Of a stretch of DNA of 64,000 nucleotides, positions 27,498 through 36,841 are shown piece after piece. Positions within the stretch are counted from its first letter, which is position 1, and each line of letters starts with the position of its first letter. The notes beneath the pieces are model-generated. The model had not been told where the DNA came from, ran no database searches, and was given only the letters and a program-made list of their open reading frames with translations. The position numbers and the translations under genes were made by a program. The stretch is from Roseibium marinum. Its GTDB lineage: Bacteria > Pseudomonadota > Alphaproteobacteria > Rhizobiales > Stappiaceae. The DNA lies in assembly GCF_002906165.1 (NCBI RefSeq), contig NZ_PPCN01000001.1, positions 930,001-994,000 on the forward strand, given 5' to 3'.

Positions 27498-28286
27498 CTA
27501 ACCCTGGCGGCTCTGCATCATGGAGCGCAGATAGGCGATGTTGGCCTTCGCCTGCCGGGGGTCGAGTTCGGCCTGTGCCACCTGGATGGCTTCGTCATAC
27601 TTGCCCTGAATTCCCAGAACCAGGGCAAGGTTCTGGCGGACGCGGCTGTCCGCGCCGGGCAGGGTGGCGGCGCGCCGCAGCGTGTATTCCGCATCGGGAA
27701 GTTCGTTGGACAGAAGATAGGACAGGCCGAGATTGTTGAGCAGGCTCGGGTCGTCCGGAGCGATTTTGAGGGCCTGCTTGTAAAGGTTCCGTGCTGTCGG
27801 GTGCTCGCCCATCTGGTCGTAGATGGCGGCCTCGGCGGACATCAGTTTCCAGTCCGGCATGTCCGCCTGCTGGGCTCTTTGCAGGACGTTGAGAGCTTCC
27901 TCGAAACGGCCGTTCATCGCCAGAACCTTGCCGTAGGCCGAGGCGATCTCCCGGTCCTTCGGATGGTTGATCACACCCGACCGCAGAACCGCCAGGGCCT
28001 GCGGCGTCTGGCCGTTCTGGCTTAGCGCATTGGCGTAGCCGAGAATCGCCGCGCGGTTCTTCCGGTCTTTCTGGTAGGCCTTCGACCATTTGGAAACGGA
28101 TGAAATGGCTTCCCGCGAACCGGGGGCGGTGTATTGGGTTCCGTAGGCCGGGGAATGCGTTCCGGTGTCGGATTTGTTGGAGGCGCAACCTGTCACCAGG
28201 ACCAGCGCGGTCATTGCCATCAACGTCGAGGCGAGGCGGGCGCGTCTTGGAAAGATACGGGTTACGGGCGCATGCATCTTCAACAT
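27498..28286 (-). CDS. tadD: TPR lipoprotein TadD
   Basis: A 262-residue lipoprotein. After a basic leader the signal ends in LVLVTGC, giving the lipid-anchored Cys34. The rest is a run of tetratricopeptide repeats (for example YGKVLAMNGRFEEALNVLQR and LGLSYLLSNELPDAEYTLRR). TadD is a periplasmic pilotin-like factor for the Tad secretin. ATG 28286 starts MLKMHAP; ATG 28277 is an alternative. The gene is encoded opposite to, and converges on, the cpa-tadBC unit, so it is regulated separately. Confidence 0.88.
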   Translation of the reverse strand: MLKMHAPVTRIFPRRARLASTLMAMTALVLVTGCASNKSDTGTHSPAYGTQYTAPGSREAISSVSKWSKAYQKDRKNRAAILGYANALSQNGQTPQALAVLRSGVINHPKDREIASAYGKVLAMNGRFEEALNVLQRAQQADMPDWKLMSAEAAIYDQMGEHPTARNLYKQALKIAPDDPSLLNNLGLSYLLSNELPDAEYTLRRAATLPGADSRVRQNLALVLGIQGKYDEAIQVAQAELDPRQAKANIAYLRSMMQSRQG

Positions 28287-28478
28287 CCTGGTGTCTGCAG
28301 CTTTTCTTGTTCTCCTACAGAAATAGATAATTAACCCTAATGCTTGGTTAAGCGGGCTTGCGAATTGCGAGATGACAGGGAATTCCGGTGACCCGCCGTC
28401 CCTTGCGGACATGTTGCGTCCTGCCGCGGTGCGGCTAATCTGGTCGACAGTGATTCTTGAAATTTCGGAGTATCTCCC

Positions 28479-29873
28479 GTGCGTGACTGCCTTGTGCGTA
28501 AAAGCGACGTTTCCCGGTCAACCCCCATCATTGCCGTGACCGAAGCCGGTCTTCCGGAGCTGCTCGACGAACTCGGGGACGCGGCGAAAAGCTGGTGCGG
28601 TGTGAATGACTTCACCGCCAAAGCCTCGACCTTTCAGCTTGTGCCGGGCTTGAGCGGGGAGGGAGCGGCGGTCCTTTTCGCTGTCGAGGAGACCGGCCTG
28701 CCGCATTCTTTCGCGCTCGGCGGCCTTGCCAATGCCCTGCCTGAGGGCGACTATCATCTCGCCGACGGGTTTCCGGACCAGGAGCAGGCCGCGCTCGGCT
28801 TTGCGCTCTCCGCCTATGCGTTCGGGCGTTACCTCTCGACGCCCGGCAAGAAGAGACGGCTCGCCGTCGATGCCGATGTGGACCTCGACCGGCTGCACAT
28901 CGTTCTCGACGGCGTACAGCTCGCCCGGGACCTGATCAACACACCGGCAAACGATCTGGGCCCGGAGGAACTGGTGGCGGCCATCCAAAGCCTGTTCAAA
29001 GACCATGGCGGCAGCGGCAGGATCATTGCCGGCGGCGATCTGCTGGACGAAAATTTCCCGATGGTCCATGCGGTCGGCCGGGCGAGCTCGCGCGCACCGC
29101 GCCTTGCGGATTTTTCCTGGGGCCGGGAAGGGGATCCGAAGGTCACACTGGTCGGCAAGGGGGTCATCTTCGACACCGGCGGCCTGAACATCAAACCGGG
29201 GTCTTCTATGGCCCTCATGAAAAAGGATATGGGTGGGGCGGCCAACGTGCTGGGCCTTGCTTCGATGATCATGGCGGCGAACCTTGCCGTGCGCCTGCGG
29301 GTGATAGTCCCCTGCGTTGAAAACTCCATTTCCGGAAATGCTTTCCGGCCCGGGGACATCCTCCCCAGCCGCAAGGGCCTCACGGTCGAGATCGGCAACA
29401 CGGACGCGGAAGGCCGCCTGGTGCTGGCTGACGCGCTTGCCCTGGCGGATGAGGAAACTCCGGATCTGCTGGTCGACATGGCGACCCTGACCGGCGCCGC
29501 GCGCGTCGCGCTCGGTCCCGACCTGCCGCCTTTCTACACCCATGACGATGAGCTGGCCGAAGATATCGCCGTGATGGCCGAAGCGGCCAACGATCCGCTT
29601 TGGCGCATGCCCCTGTGGCAACCCTATATGAAATATCTCGACAGCAAGGTGGCCGACATCAACCACATCAACACCTCCGGGGCGGGGTTTGCCGGTTCCG
29701 TGACGGCGGCGCTGTTCCTGTCCCGTTTTGTCGAAAATACCGGCAGTTGGGTCCATTTCGATATTTTCGGCTGGACGCCCATCGACAAGCCGGGAAAACC
29801 GGCCGGCGGCGAGGCGCAGGGGATCCGCTGCCTGTTCGACCTGATTTCGGAGCGTTATGCGGGCGCACAATAA
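28479..29873 (+). CDS. Leucyl aminopeptidase family protein (M17)
   Basis: The 464-residue cytoplasmic metallo-aminopeptidase releases N-terminal residues from peptides. GKGVIFDTGGLNIKPGSSM and MKKDMGGAANVLGLA hold the first metal and catalytic Lys region. NTDAEGRLVLADALALADE is the M17 signature with the Asp/Glu metal ligands. The N-terminal domain is shorter and diverged from E. coli PepA, as in the alphaproteobacterial subgroup. GTG 28479 lies 8 bases after CGGAG. It diverges from tadD. Confidence 0.93.
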   Translation: MRDCLVRKSDVSRSTPIIAVTEAGLPELLDELGDAAKSWCGVNDFTAKASTFQLVPGLSGEGAAVLFAVEETGLPHSFALGGLANALPEGDYHLADGFPDQEQAALGFALSAYAFGRYLSTPGKKRRLAVDADVDLDRLHIVLDGVQLARDLINTPANDLGPEELVAAIQSLFKDHGGSGRIIAGGDLLDENFPMVHAVGRASSRAPRLADFSWGREGDPKVTLVGKGVIFDTGGLNIKPGSSMALMKKDMGGAANVLGLASMIMAANLAVRLRVIVPCVENSISGNAFRPGDILPSRKGLTVEIGNTDAEGRLVLADALALADEETPDLLVDMATLTGAARVALGPDLPPFYTHDDELAEDIAVMAEAANDPLWRMPLWQPYMKYLDSKVADINHINTSGAGFAGSVTAALFLSRFVENTGSWVHFDIFGWTPIDKPGKPAGGEAQGIRCLFDLISERYAGAQ

Positions 29874-29932
29874 CGGCTCCGAAACGTTTTTGTGTTTCTA
29901 TAGCCATGAGTTGGATGGGAACCTGACGATCC

Positions 29933-30283
29933 ATGGCTGTCGAAATACGCGCCTCCCAGGCGTTGAAATTGCTGCATGAGGTGAACCTGGCGCTGGTGCG
30001 CGACAGCGAACAGGATCTGTCTGCCCGCCAGCTGACGATCCTTTTGACCGTCTATCTCGAACCGCCGCCCCACACGGTCCGCGGTCTTGCCGCGAAACTG
30101 AACGTCACCAAACCCGCCATCACCCGCGCACTCGACACGCTTGGCGGCATGCGGCTCCTGTCCCGCAAGCGCGACGCAGCCGACAAACGCAACGTGATCA
30201 TCACCCGCACGGTTGAAGGCGCGCTCCATCTGGAGCACCTTGGCGATCTCGTGGCCGAAAAGGCGGCGGAACTGCCACGCTGA
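29933..30283 (+). CDS. MarR-family regulator, short
   Basis: A 116-residue winged-helix protein. LSARQLTILLTVYLEPPPHT and VRGLAAKLNVTKPAITRALD form the helix-turn-helix, and LLSRKRDAADKRNVIITRT the wing with the Asp-Lys-Arg motif of MarR proteins. It is shorter than classical MarR (about 140), with reduced dimerisation helices. It lies 59 bases after the aminopeptidase gene and 111 bases before the NlpC/P60 gene on the same strand. Targets are unknown. Confidence 0.85.
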   Translation: MAVEIRASQALKLLHEVNLALVRDSEQDLSARQLTILLTVYLEPPPHTVRGLAAKLNVTKPAITRALDTLGGMRLLSRKRDAADKRNVIITRTVEGALHLEHLGDLVAEKAAELPR

Positions 30284-30394
30284 TTTCAGGCAATTTCTGT
30301 TTATTTCGTGAGAGTGTAACCTGTAAGATGAGCGTCGTGTCCGCTGGATGCTCTCGTCAGGAAAAGCTTCAACACCCGGAACCGATTGTCGACC

Positions 30395-31276
30395 ATGACC
30401 CAGAATTTCGACCGCCGCCGCCATCCGGTCCGGCCGGATCTCGCCGCAAGCGACTATGAAGGGCTGGCGGATGCCGGCCGTTTCGTCGAGGGTGAAGTCT
30501 TTCAGGTAAAAGCCGACCGCCTTGCCATGCGGCCGGAGCCGCGTCAGGACCGTCCGATCGACACCGAAGCCCTGCGCGGCGAATGGCTGACCGTCTATGA
30601 GCAGACGCCGGAAGGCTGGGCCTGGGGACAGCTCGATACGGACGGCTATGTCGGCTGGTTTTCCTCCGACGGTCTGGGACCCGTGACGGCCGCGACCCAC
30701 CGGGTCAGGGCGCTGCGCACCTATCGCTATCCGGCGCCGGATCTGAAATCCGTGCCTCTCGGCCTCCTGTCGCTCGGCTCGAAGGTCACCGTGACGGGGG
30801 AAGCGGAAACACGCGGACTGGCCTATGCGCTGCTCAGCGACGGATCGGCCGTGGTGGCAAGGCATCTTGTGCCGCTGGAGGACCGCGAAGAGGATTGGGT
30901 GCGCGTTGCGGAGGAACTGCTCGGCACGCCCTATCTGTGGGGAGGGCGATCAAGTCTGGGGCTTGATTGCTCGGCGCTGGTGCAGCTCGCCGCCCAAACC
31001 GGCGGCCACGACCTGCCGCGCGACAGCGACATGCAGGAAGCCGAAGCCGGCGAGGAAATACCGCACGACGATCCGGCGGCGCTGGAACGTGGCGACCTGC
31101 TCTTCTGGAAGGGCCATGTCGGCATCGTCGCCGGTCCCGGCAAACTGCTTCATGCCAACGGCCACACCATGACGGTGGCCTTCGAACCGCTCGAGCAGGC
31201 AATCGAACGGATCGCGGCAACGGAATGGGGCGCGATCACCAAGGCCCGACGCCTGAGCGCACCTGAAAGCACCTGA
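30395..31276 (+). CDS. SH3 and NlpC/P60 domain cell-wall peptidase
   Basis: A 293-residue protein with bacterial SH3-like domains (residues about 30-160) and a C-terminal NlpC/P60 cysteine peptidase. GLDCSALVQLA gives Cys192, KGHVGIVAG gives His241 and LLHANGHT gives His253, a complete catalytic triad. Such enzymes cut peptide stems, often between D-Glu and the diamino acid. No signal peptide is visible, so it may act on recycled muropeptides in the cytosol, as do similar dipeptidyl peptidase VI-like proteins. ATG 30395 was preferred to TTG 30386. Confidence 0.9.
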   Translation: MTQNFDRRRHPVRPDLAASDYEGLADAGRFVEGEVFQVKADRLAMRPEPRQDRPIDTEALRGEWLTVYEQTPEGWAWGQLDTDGYVGWFSSDGLGPVTAATHRVRALRTYRYPAPDLKSVPLGLLSLGSKVTVTGEAETRGLAYALLSDGSAVVARHLVPLEDREEDWVRVAEELLGTPYLWGGRSSLGLDCSALVQLAAQTGGHDLPRDSDMQEAEAGEEIPHDDPAALERGDLLFWKGHVGIVAGPGKLLHANGHTMTVAFEPLEQAIERIAATEWGAITKARRLSAPEST

Positions 31277-31316
31277 TAGCTTTTGAACGGCCGGCATTGC
31301 GCGGCCATCCGGGCCG

Positions 31317-31616
31317 TCAGATCGACGCGGCGATTTCCTCCCACAGCGCGTCAACGTCACGGCTCTCGACAGGTTTTCCGGCGCGCCGGAACCAGTAGGC
31401 CGCGTTGCCCGGATCGTTTTCGATCAGGTGGCACAAGCCATGGACCCAGTCATGCGGCATGTCGCCTTCCCGGCTCTGGCAGATCTCGTGCGCCCGTTCC
31501 CATTGCGGGCCGAGCGTCAAACCGCCTTTTTTCAGCCACCACAAGGCTTGCCTGGGAGGTGACAAATCAGCCGGCGGTTCAGCCGGAGAAAAATCCATCG
31601 GGGTCTGACTGGACAT
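31317..31616 (-). CDS. Conserved hypothetical protein, 99 residues
   Basis: No function is recognised. The small soluble protein has a tryptophan-rich conserved-looking core, PRQALWWLKKGGLTLGPQW, then MPHDWVHGLCHLIENDPGNA and AAYWFRRAGKPVES. I recall similar stretches in uncharacterised alphaproteobacterial proteins. AGGAG sits 6 bases upstream of ATG 31616, which supports real translation. It lies downstream of rmuC on the same strand and converges on the NlpC/P60 gene. Confidence 0.7.
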   Translation of the reverse strand: MSSQTPMDFSPAEPPADLSPPRQALWWLKKGGLTLGPQWERAHEICQSREGDMPHDWVHGLCHLIENDPGNAAYWFRRAGKPVESRDVDALWEEIAASI

Positions 31617-31728
31617 GAAGCACTCCTGAGTCAGTACGTGAGACCGGTGCAAGGGCAGGGCGGGAAAACACGCGCCGACTCAGGGAGCTCGAGGCTGCGC
31701 CGGGCGCATCGATGAAAATTCGAAAATA

Positions 31729-32916
31729 CTACGATTCCGGCGACACGGCGAGTTGCGGCTCCGGCGCGGAGGCGTCTTCTTTTTCCCCCTGGATGTCGCC
31801 CAGCTCCAGGTCCTCGATCCTTCGGCTGCGTTTGCTGATCTTGTCGGTGGAAATCAGGATCTGGTCGATATCCTTGTTTGCCTGGGTGAAATGGGATTGC
31901 AGCTTGCCGACCCTGTCGTTCAGCCGGCTGACATCGACGATCAGATGACCGACCTCCGCCTGGATCAGGTGAGCCTGTTCGCGCATCTTGGCATCGCGCA
32001 GAACCGACTGGATCACCTGAATGGAGAGCATCAGCAGCGACGGTGAGACAATCACCACCCGCGCCCGGTGGGATTTCTGCACCAGGTCCTCGAAACTTTC
32101 ATTGAGTTCCGCGAAGACGCTTTCCGACGGTACGAAGAGGAAGGCCGTGTCCTGGGTCTCGCCGGGAAGCAGGTATTTTTCGCTGATATCCTGAATGTGC
32201 TTGGTGAAATCCTTGCGGAACTGGGCTTGGGCGTATTTCAGCTGGTCGTCGCTTTCCGCCTTGCGCAGCAGGTTGAAGGCCTCAAGGGGAAACTTGGCGT
32301 CGATGGCAAGCGAAGGCGCGCCGTTGGGCATGTGGATGAGGCAGTCCGGGCGGCTGTTGTTGGACAGCACGGCTTGGAAGGAATAGGTGCTCGGCGCCAT
32401 CTGGTCCTGAACGATCGCCTCCATCCGTCCCTGACCGAAGGCACCCCGCGTCTGCTTGTTGGAGAGGATCGCCTGCAGCTGCCCGACCTGGCCGGAAAGA
32501 TCGGTGATCGTGCGCTGTGCCCGGTCGATGACAGCGAGCCGCTCATGCAGGTGCCGCAGCCCGTCCTGGGTGCGCTTGCTGGTATCGGCCATGGACAGGC
32601 CGAGCTTGTGGCCCATGCCGTCCAGGCGCTCGTTGACGGAGCGCATCATGTCGGAATGCCGCGAGCCGAAGACCTCGGCCATGGTCTGCATGCGCCCGGT
32701 CATCTCGCCCTGCGATTTCAGAAGCTGCGACAGATGGCTTTCCAGCTCGTGAACGCGCTCCGTTGCGGCCGTATCGGCCTCCGCGCGCAGCCGGATCTCG
32801 CGAATGGTCTTCAGGCCCAGCCAGAAAATCAGGGCAAGCAGCAGCAATCCGCCCGCGATTGCAGTTTCCAGGACCGTCACAGGACGGCCGCTCAACTCAA
32901 ACAGGATCTCATTCAT
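31729..32916 (-). CDS. rmuC: DNA recombination protein RmuC homologue
   Basis: A 395-residue protein with an N-terminal membrane helix (residues 15-36), a long coiled coil (about 40-150) and the RmuC nuclease-like domain. RPDCLIHMPNGAPSLAIDAK and FPLEAFNLLRKAE carry the restriction-endonuclease-fold core with Asp and the Asp-Ala-Lys motif. VPSESVFAELNESFEDLVQ follows. RmuC limits inversions at short repeats. The gene diverges from def. Confidence 0.93.
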   Translation of the reverse strand: MNEILFELSGRPVTVLETAIAGGLLLLALIFWLGLKTIREIRLRAEADTAATERVHELESHLSQLLKSQGEMTGRMQTMAEVFGSRHSDMMRSVNERLDGMGHKLGLSMADTSKRTQDGLRHLHERLAVIDRAQRTITDLSGQVGQLQAILSNKQTRGAFGQGRMEAIVQDQMAPSTYSFQAVLSNNSRPDCLIHMPNGAPSLAIDAKFPLEAFNLLRKAESDDQLKYAQAQFRKDFTKHIQDISEKYLLPGETQDTAFLFVPSESVFAELNESFEDLVQKSHRARVVIVSPSLLMLSIQVIQSVLRDAKMREQAHLIQAEVGHLIVDVSRLNDRVGKLQSHFTQANKDIDQILISTDKISKRSRRIEDLELGDIQGEKEDASAPEPQLAVSPES

Positions 32917-33041
32917 GAAACAAACATAGAACGATTCGGCCCGTGCGCGCATCTGGCGGTCCGTTCATGACCGTTGAAAACGCAGGGCATACCTGCGTTT
33001 TCCGCGTTGACCCGTGCCAAATGATTGCCTATGTGAGGCAA

Positions 33042-33560
33042 ATGACAACACGCCCGATCATCACCATTCCCGATCCGGTCCTGCGCGAGGTCTGTGCACC
33101 TGTCGAGACTATCGACGACGGGATACGCGCGCTGGCGGACGACATGCTGGATTCCATGTATGAGGCGCCAGGCATCGGCCTGGCCGCCAGCCAGGTCGGT
33201 ATCCTCAAGCGCATCTTCGTTCTGGACGTTTCCAAGGACGAAGAGCCGAAGGCGCCGATGGTCTTCATCAATCCTCAAATCGTCTGGTCGAGCGAGGACA
33301 CGTCCATCTATCAGGAAGGCTGTCTGTCGATCCCGGAATATTTCGAGGATGTGGAACGCCCCGCGGAAGTCACCGTCCAGTTCCTGAACCGGGAAGGCGC
33401 GGAACAGGAAATCAGGGCCGAAGGGCTGCTGTCGACCTGCATTCAGCATGAGCTTGACCATCTCAACGGGAAACTGTTCATTGACTACCTGTCGAAGCTG
33501 AAGCGCGACAGGGTCGTCAAGAAATTCACCAAACAGGCGAAAATGGCCGGGAAGCTCTAG
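33042..33560 (+). CDS. def: Peptide deformylase
   Basis: The 172-residue metalloenzyme removes formyl groups from nascent proteins. All three motifs are intact: [10 protein letters not shown] at 44-53, EGCLSIP with Cys94, and QHELDHLNG with His136, Glu137 and His140. A GAGG 4 bases before ATG 33042 supports the start; an upstream in-frame extension to 32943 is not family-like. def and fmt together serve formyl-methionine metabolism, here separated by marC. Confidence 0.97.
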   Translation: MTTRPIITIPDPVLREVCAPVETIDDGIRALADDMLDSMYEAPGIGLAASQVGILKRIFVLDVSKDEEPKAPMVFINPQIVWSSEDTSIYQEGCLSIPEYFEDVERPAEVTVQFLNREGAEQEIRAEGLLSTCIQHELDHLNGKLFIDYLSKLKRDRVVKKFTKQAKMAGKL

Positions 33561-33620
33561 GGTCTGTGGACAATAAGGTCCGTGACCCAAGGCTGAAATT
33601 ACCGAAAAGGGGTGGCAATC

Positions 33621-34253
33621 ATGGATCAGGCCTTGTTCCTGAAAATCTTCGCTGCGCTCTTTGCGATCATGAACCCGATCGCAAATCTGCCGGTATTCCT
33701 GTCGCTGACGGCGGACCGGGGGGCGGGATTTGAACGCAAGGTCGCCTTTACCCTGCTGATCAGCGTGAGTCTCGGCGCGATCTTCATCGGCGTGACGGGC
33801 GATGCCATCCTGAGGGTTTTCGGCATCAGTCTGGACGCCTTCCGCCTTGCCGGCGGGTTCCTGATCCTGCTGATCGCCCTGAACCTCATTTCCGGGGAAA
33901 AGAGCAAGGCCCATCACGGGACCGAAGAAGAACGTAAGAACGTTGACGAACAGGAAAATCCTGCGATCTACCCGTTGACGGTTCCGATCCTCCTGGGCCC
34001 GGGTACGATCTCCACCATGATCATCTACCGGGGCCGGGTGACCGACACGCCGCAGGAAATAGCCTATATCGCCGGGGTCGCCGCCGCCATCGCCGTCCTG
34101 ATCGCCACCTTTTTCGCCGCTCCCTTCCTGTCGCGCTTTCTCGGCCAGACATCGACCAGCGTGATGAGCCGCCTGATGGGCATGATCCTGGCGGCCATTG
34201 CCATGGAAATGATGGTCGGCAGCCTCAAGGTGCTGTTGCCGGGACTGGCTTGA
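33621..34253 (+). CDS. MarC family membrane protein
   Basis: A 210-residue protein with six hydrophobic segments. The early motif LFAIMNPIANLPVFLSLT and the middle IYPLTVPILLGPGTISTM, preceded by a charged loop of Lys, Glu and His, are characteristic of MarC/UPF0056 proteins. No activity is established; early claims of a role in multiple drug resistance were not upheld. AAGGGG 8 bases before ATG 33621 favours it over GTG 33612. It is inserted between def and fmt. Confidence 0.9.
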   Translation: MDQALFLKIFAALFAIMNPIANLPVFLSLTADRGAGFERKVAFTLLISVSLGAIFIGVTGDAILRVFGISLDAFRLAGGFLILLIALNLISGEKSKAHHGTEEERKNVDEQENPAIYPLTVPILLGPGTISTMIIYRGRVTDTPQEIAYIAGVAAAIAVLIATFFAAPFLSRFLGQTSTSVMSRLMGMILAAIAMEMMVGSLKVLLPGLA

Positions 34254-34411
34254 ACGGCACCTGTTCGGAAGCCGGGCCTCATCCTGAGAACGCGCTGCGC
34301 GCTGCGCCGGCCAATGGGACGCAATCTCCGGAACAACCCGTGCCGCGCTCTTGCAAGCCATGTCCCGAGGCGCAATAAGGGTCCGAATTCCTCGAACCGC
34401 TCAGGAGCGTC

Positions 34412-35350
34412 ATGTCCCTTCGCGTCGTTTTTATGGGTACCCCGGATTTCTCGGTGCCGACCCTGATGGAGATCGTCGGCCACGGGCACGATGTCGTTGC
34501 CTGCTACAGCCAGCCGCCGCGTCCGGCGGGACGGGGCATGGATCTGAGGAAGTCGCCGGTCCACGAGGCGGCCGAATCCTTCGGCATTCCGGTTTTTACG
34601 CCAAAGAGCCTCAAGGGCGCGCAAGAACAGGCCGAATTTGCTGAACTGAACGCGGATGTGGCGGTCGTGGTCGCTTATGGCCTGCTGCTGCCCGGGGCCA
34701 TTCTGGACGCGCCGCGCGACGGCTGCCTCAACCTTCATGCCTCCATTCTGCCGCGCTGGCGCGGCGCGGCGCCGATCAACAGGGCGATCATGGCGGGCGA
34801 CGCGGAGACGGCGGTTCAGGTCATGCGCATGGAGGAAGGCCTGGATACCGGGCCTGTCTGCATGTCGGAAACCGTTGCCATCGGCGAGGATATGACCGCC
34901 GGTGAACTTCACGACCGGCTTTCAGCGCTCGGTGGCGATCTGATGGTCCGCGCCCTGGCCGCCCTTTCCCGTGGCGCCCTCGGCGAGCAGCCCCAGGCCG
35001 AAGAAGGCGTGACCTACGCGGCCAAGCTCTCCAAGCAGGAAACCCGCATCGACTGGACCAGACCGGCGCGGGAAGTGCATAACCACATTCGCGGCCTTTC
35101 GCCGTTTCCCGGTGCCTGGTGCGAAATGACGCTCAGTGGCAAACCGGAGCGGGTCAAAATCCTGCGCAGTTCCCTGGCGGGTGGGGAGGGAGCCCCTGGG
35201 GCGGTGCTGGAAACGGCCAACGGCCCGGTCATTGCCTGCGCTACCGGTGCGGTGCGTCTCGATCAGGTCCAGCGGGCGGGCAAGAAGCCGATGAGCGGCA
35301 CGGACTTCCTGCGCGGCGCGACCCTTCCTGCAGATACTGTTCTGGGCTAA
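34412..35350 (+). CDS. fmt: Methionyl-tRNA formyltransferase
   Basis: The 312-residue enzyme formylates the initiator Met-tRNA using 10-formyl-tetrahydrofolate. [12 protein letters not shown] is the N-terminal strand-loop, [11 protein letters not shown] the tRNA-acceptor loop and [18 protein letters not shown] the catalytic Asn-His segment. [10 protein letters not shown] follows with the Asp. The C-terminal OB-like domain is present. AGGAG lies just upstream of ATG 34412. Confidence 0.97.
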   Translation: MSLRVVFMGTPDFSVPTLMEIVGHGHDVVACYSQPPRPAGRGMDLRKSPVHEAAESFGIPVFTPKSLKGAQEQAEFAELNADVAVVVAYGLLLPGAILDAPRDGCLNLHASILPRWRGAAPINRAIMAGDAETAVQVMRMEEGLDTGPVCMSETVAIGEDMTAGELHDRLSALGGDLMVRALAALSRGALGEQPQAEEGVTYAAKLSKQETRIDWTRPAREVHNHIRGLSPFPGAWCEMTLSGKPERVKILRSSLAGGEGAPGAVLETANGPVIACATGAVRLDQVQRAGKKPMSGTDFLRGATLPADTVLG

Positions 35351-35371
35351 GCTTTTTCTCAGGAGAGATGA

Positions 35372-35911
35372 ATGACCAATGCTGTCGATGCCTCCCGTCT
35401 GACATTCCGGGATGTCACTTCCGCGGACGAAGCCGTTGTAAAGGACCTTCTGGAAGCGGCATTCCCCTCCGATATGGAGGCCCGTCTGGTCCACAAGCTG
35501 CGCCACTGCGGCGCACTGGTGCTTGAGCAGGTTGCGGTGGACGACGAGGGCAATGTGCAGGGTCATGTTGCCTATAGCCGCGTGACGCCGGCGGCGATCG
35601 GCCGTGCGCAGGGCCTCCAGGTCGCGTGTCTTGCCCCGGTCTCCGTCTGGCCGCAGAGCCAGCGGACCGGTATCGGTTCGGCTCTGATCCGGGCGTCGCT
35701 GGAAAAGCTGAAAAAGATAGGCGAGGATCTTGTCCTTGTGCTCGGCCCCCCTTCCTACTATCCGCGTTTCGGCTTCGATCCGGTTCTGGCGCGCAAGGTT
35801 CAGGGGCCTTATGCGGGCGATGCCTTCATGGCGCTGGCATTGACGGAGGCGGGCCGCCGTGACCTGCCGATAGAGGTGGCTTTCGCCACGCCGTTTGAAG
35901 AATTCGAATAA
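35372..35911 (+). CDS. GNAT family N-acetyltransferase
   Basis: A 179-residue YhbS-like acetyltransferase. LAPVSVWPQSQRTGIGSALI is the acetyl-CoA binding motif A (Gln/Arg-x-x-Gly-x-Gly/Ala), and VLGPPSYYPRFGFDP is motif B, typical of the YhbS group. The substrate is unknown. AGGAGAG precedes ATG 35372 and the stop overlaps the truA start by one base (TAATG), so the two are coupled and probably part of an fmt-GNAT-truA unit. Confidence 0.88.
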   Translation: MTNAVDASRLTFRDVTSADEAVVKDLLEAAFPSDMEARLVHKLRHCGALVLEQVAVDDEGNVQGHVAYSRVTPAAIGRAQGLQVACLAPVSVWPQSQRTGIGSALIRASLEKLKKIGEDLVLVLGPPSYYPRFGFDPVLARKVQGPYAGDAFMALALTEAGRRDLPIEVAFATPFEEFE

Positions 35912-36732
35912 TGCCGCGATACAAACTGACGGTGGAATATGACGGCCGGCCGTTCTGCGGCTGGCAGCGCCAGTCCAACGGGCCATCCGTTCAGGCGGTG
36001 ATCGAGCGCGCTCTCAAGTCCTTTTCCGGCGAAGACGTGACGATCGGCGGGGCCGGGCGCACGGATACCGGCGTCCATGCGACAGGGCAGGTCTGCCATG
36101 CGGATCTGTCGAAATCCTGGCCGGTCAGGACGGTCATGGGCGCGGTGAATTTCTATTGCCTGCCCGATCCGGTCGTCATCCTCGATGCCGAGGAGATGCA
36201 TGAGGGTTTCGATGCCCGCTTTTCCGCGATCCGGCGTTCCTACCGCTACCGTATTCACAACCGCCTCGCGTCGCTGACCCATCAGCGCGGTCTTGCCTGG
36301 CATGTGAAGGCGGATCTCGATGCCGAAGCCATGCACGAAGCGGCGCAGGAATTCGTCGGCCATCATGATTTCACCACCTTCCGCCACACCCGCTGCCAGG
36401 CCAGAAGCCCGGAAAAGACGCTGGAGCGTTTTTCCGTTCGAAGGGATGGCGAATTCGTCATCGCCGAATGTTCCTCCCGCTCCTTCCTGCACAATCAGGT
36501 CCGCTCCATGGTGGGGTCTCTGCGCCTGGTGGGCGAGGGCAAATGGGTCCCAGGCGACATCACCAGGGCCTTGCAGGCCCGTGACCGCTCCGCCTGCGGC
36601 CCGGTCGCCCCGTCGGACGGGCTGTATCTCACCCGAGTCGACTATCGACCGGCGGAGGTCGATGTGGCGGAGTGGAAAGACAAGCAGGCGCGCAAGACCA
36701 TGCCGGCGGTTGAGGAGAATGGGGAGGCGTAA
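35911..36732 (+). CDS. truA: tRNA pseudouridine(38-40) synthase
   Basis: The 273-residue enzyme isomerises uridines 38-40 in the tRNA anticodon arm. VEYDGRPFCGWQRQ is the N-terminal motif. GGAGRTDTGVHATGQV contains the catalytic Asp52, and SFLHNQVRSMVGSL is the conserved C-terminal helix. The last 25 residues are variable and charged. It starts on the last base of the GNAT stop codon. Confidence 0.97.
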   Translation: MPRYKLTVEYDGRPFCGWQRQSNGPSVQAVIERALKSFSGEDVTIGGAGRTDTGVHATGQVCHADLSKSWPVRTVMGAVNFYCLPDPVVILDAEEMHEGFDARFSAIRRSYRYRIHNRLASLTHQRGLAWHVKADLDAEAMHEAAQEFVGHHDFTTFRHTRCQARSPEKTLERFSVRRDGEFVIAECSSRSFLHNQVRSMVGSLRLVGEGKWVPGDITRALQARDRSACGPVAPSDGLYLTRVDYRPAEVDVAEWKDKQARKTMPAVEENGEA

Positions 36733-36742
36733 GGCTCGGCCA

Positions 36743-36841
36743 TTCCCTCTCCTCCAGTGTCTCCGGACATTTTCTGTAAAGATGAAAGCTGGTGTGGGTC
36801 AGCACCGGCGCGGTGATGATCAGCCAGGAAAGGCCCGCGCC
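36743..36841 (-). pseudogene. Remnant of a DUF2189-type membrane protein (C-terminal end)
   Basis: On the minus strand this segment reads LSWLIITAPVLTHTSFHLYR followed by KCPETLEE. The intact DUF2189 gene at 39941-40771 ends FIGLVVTLPILGHTTWHLYR then KCVTIPEE, so about 30 residues are clearly related. Upstream of this the similarity stops, and the frame runs on into truA with no proper stop. It is a decayed fragment of a paralogue next to truA. Confidence 0.65.
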
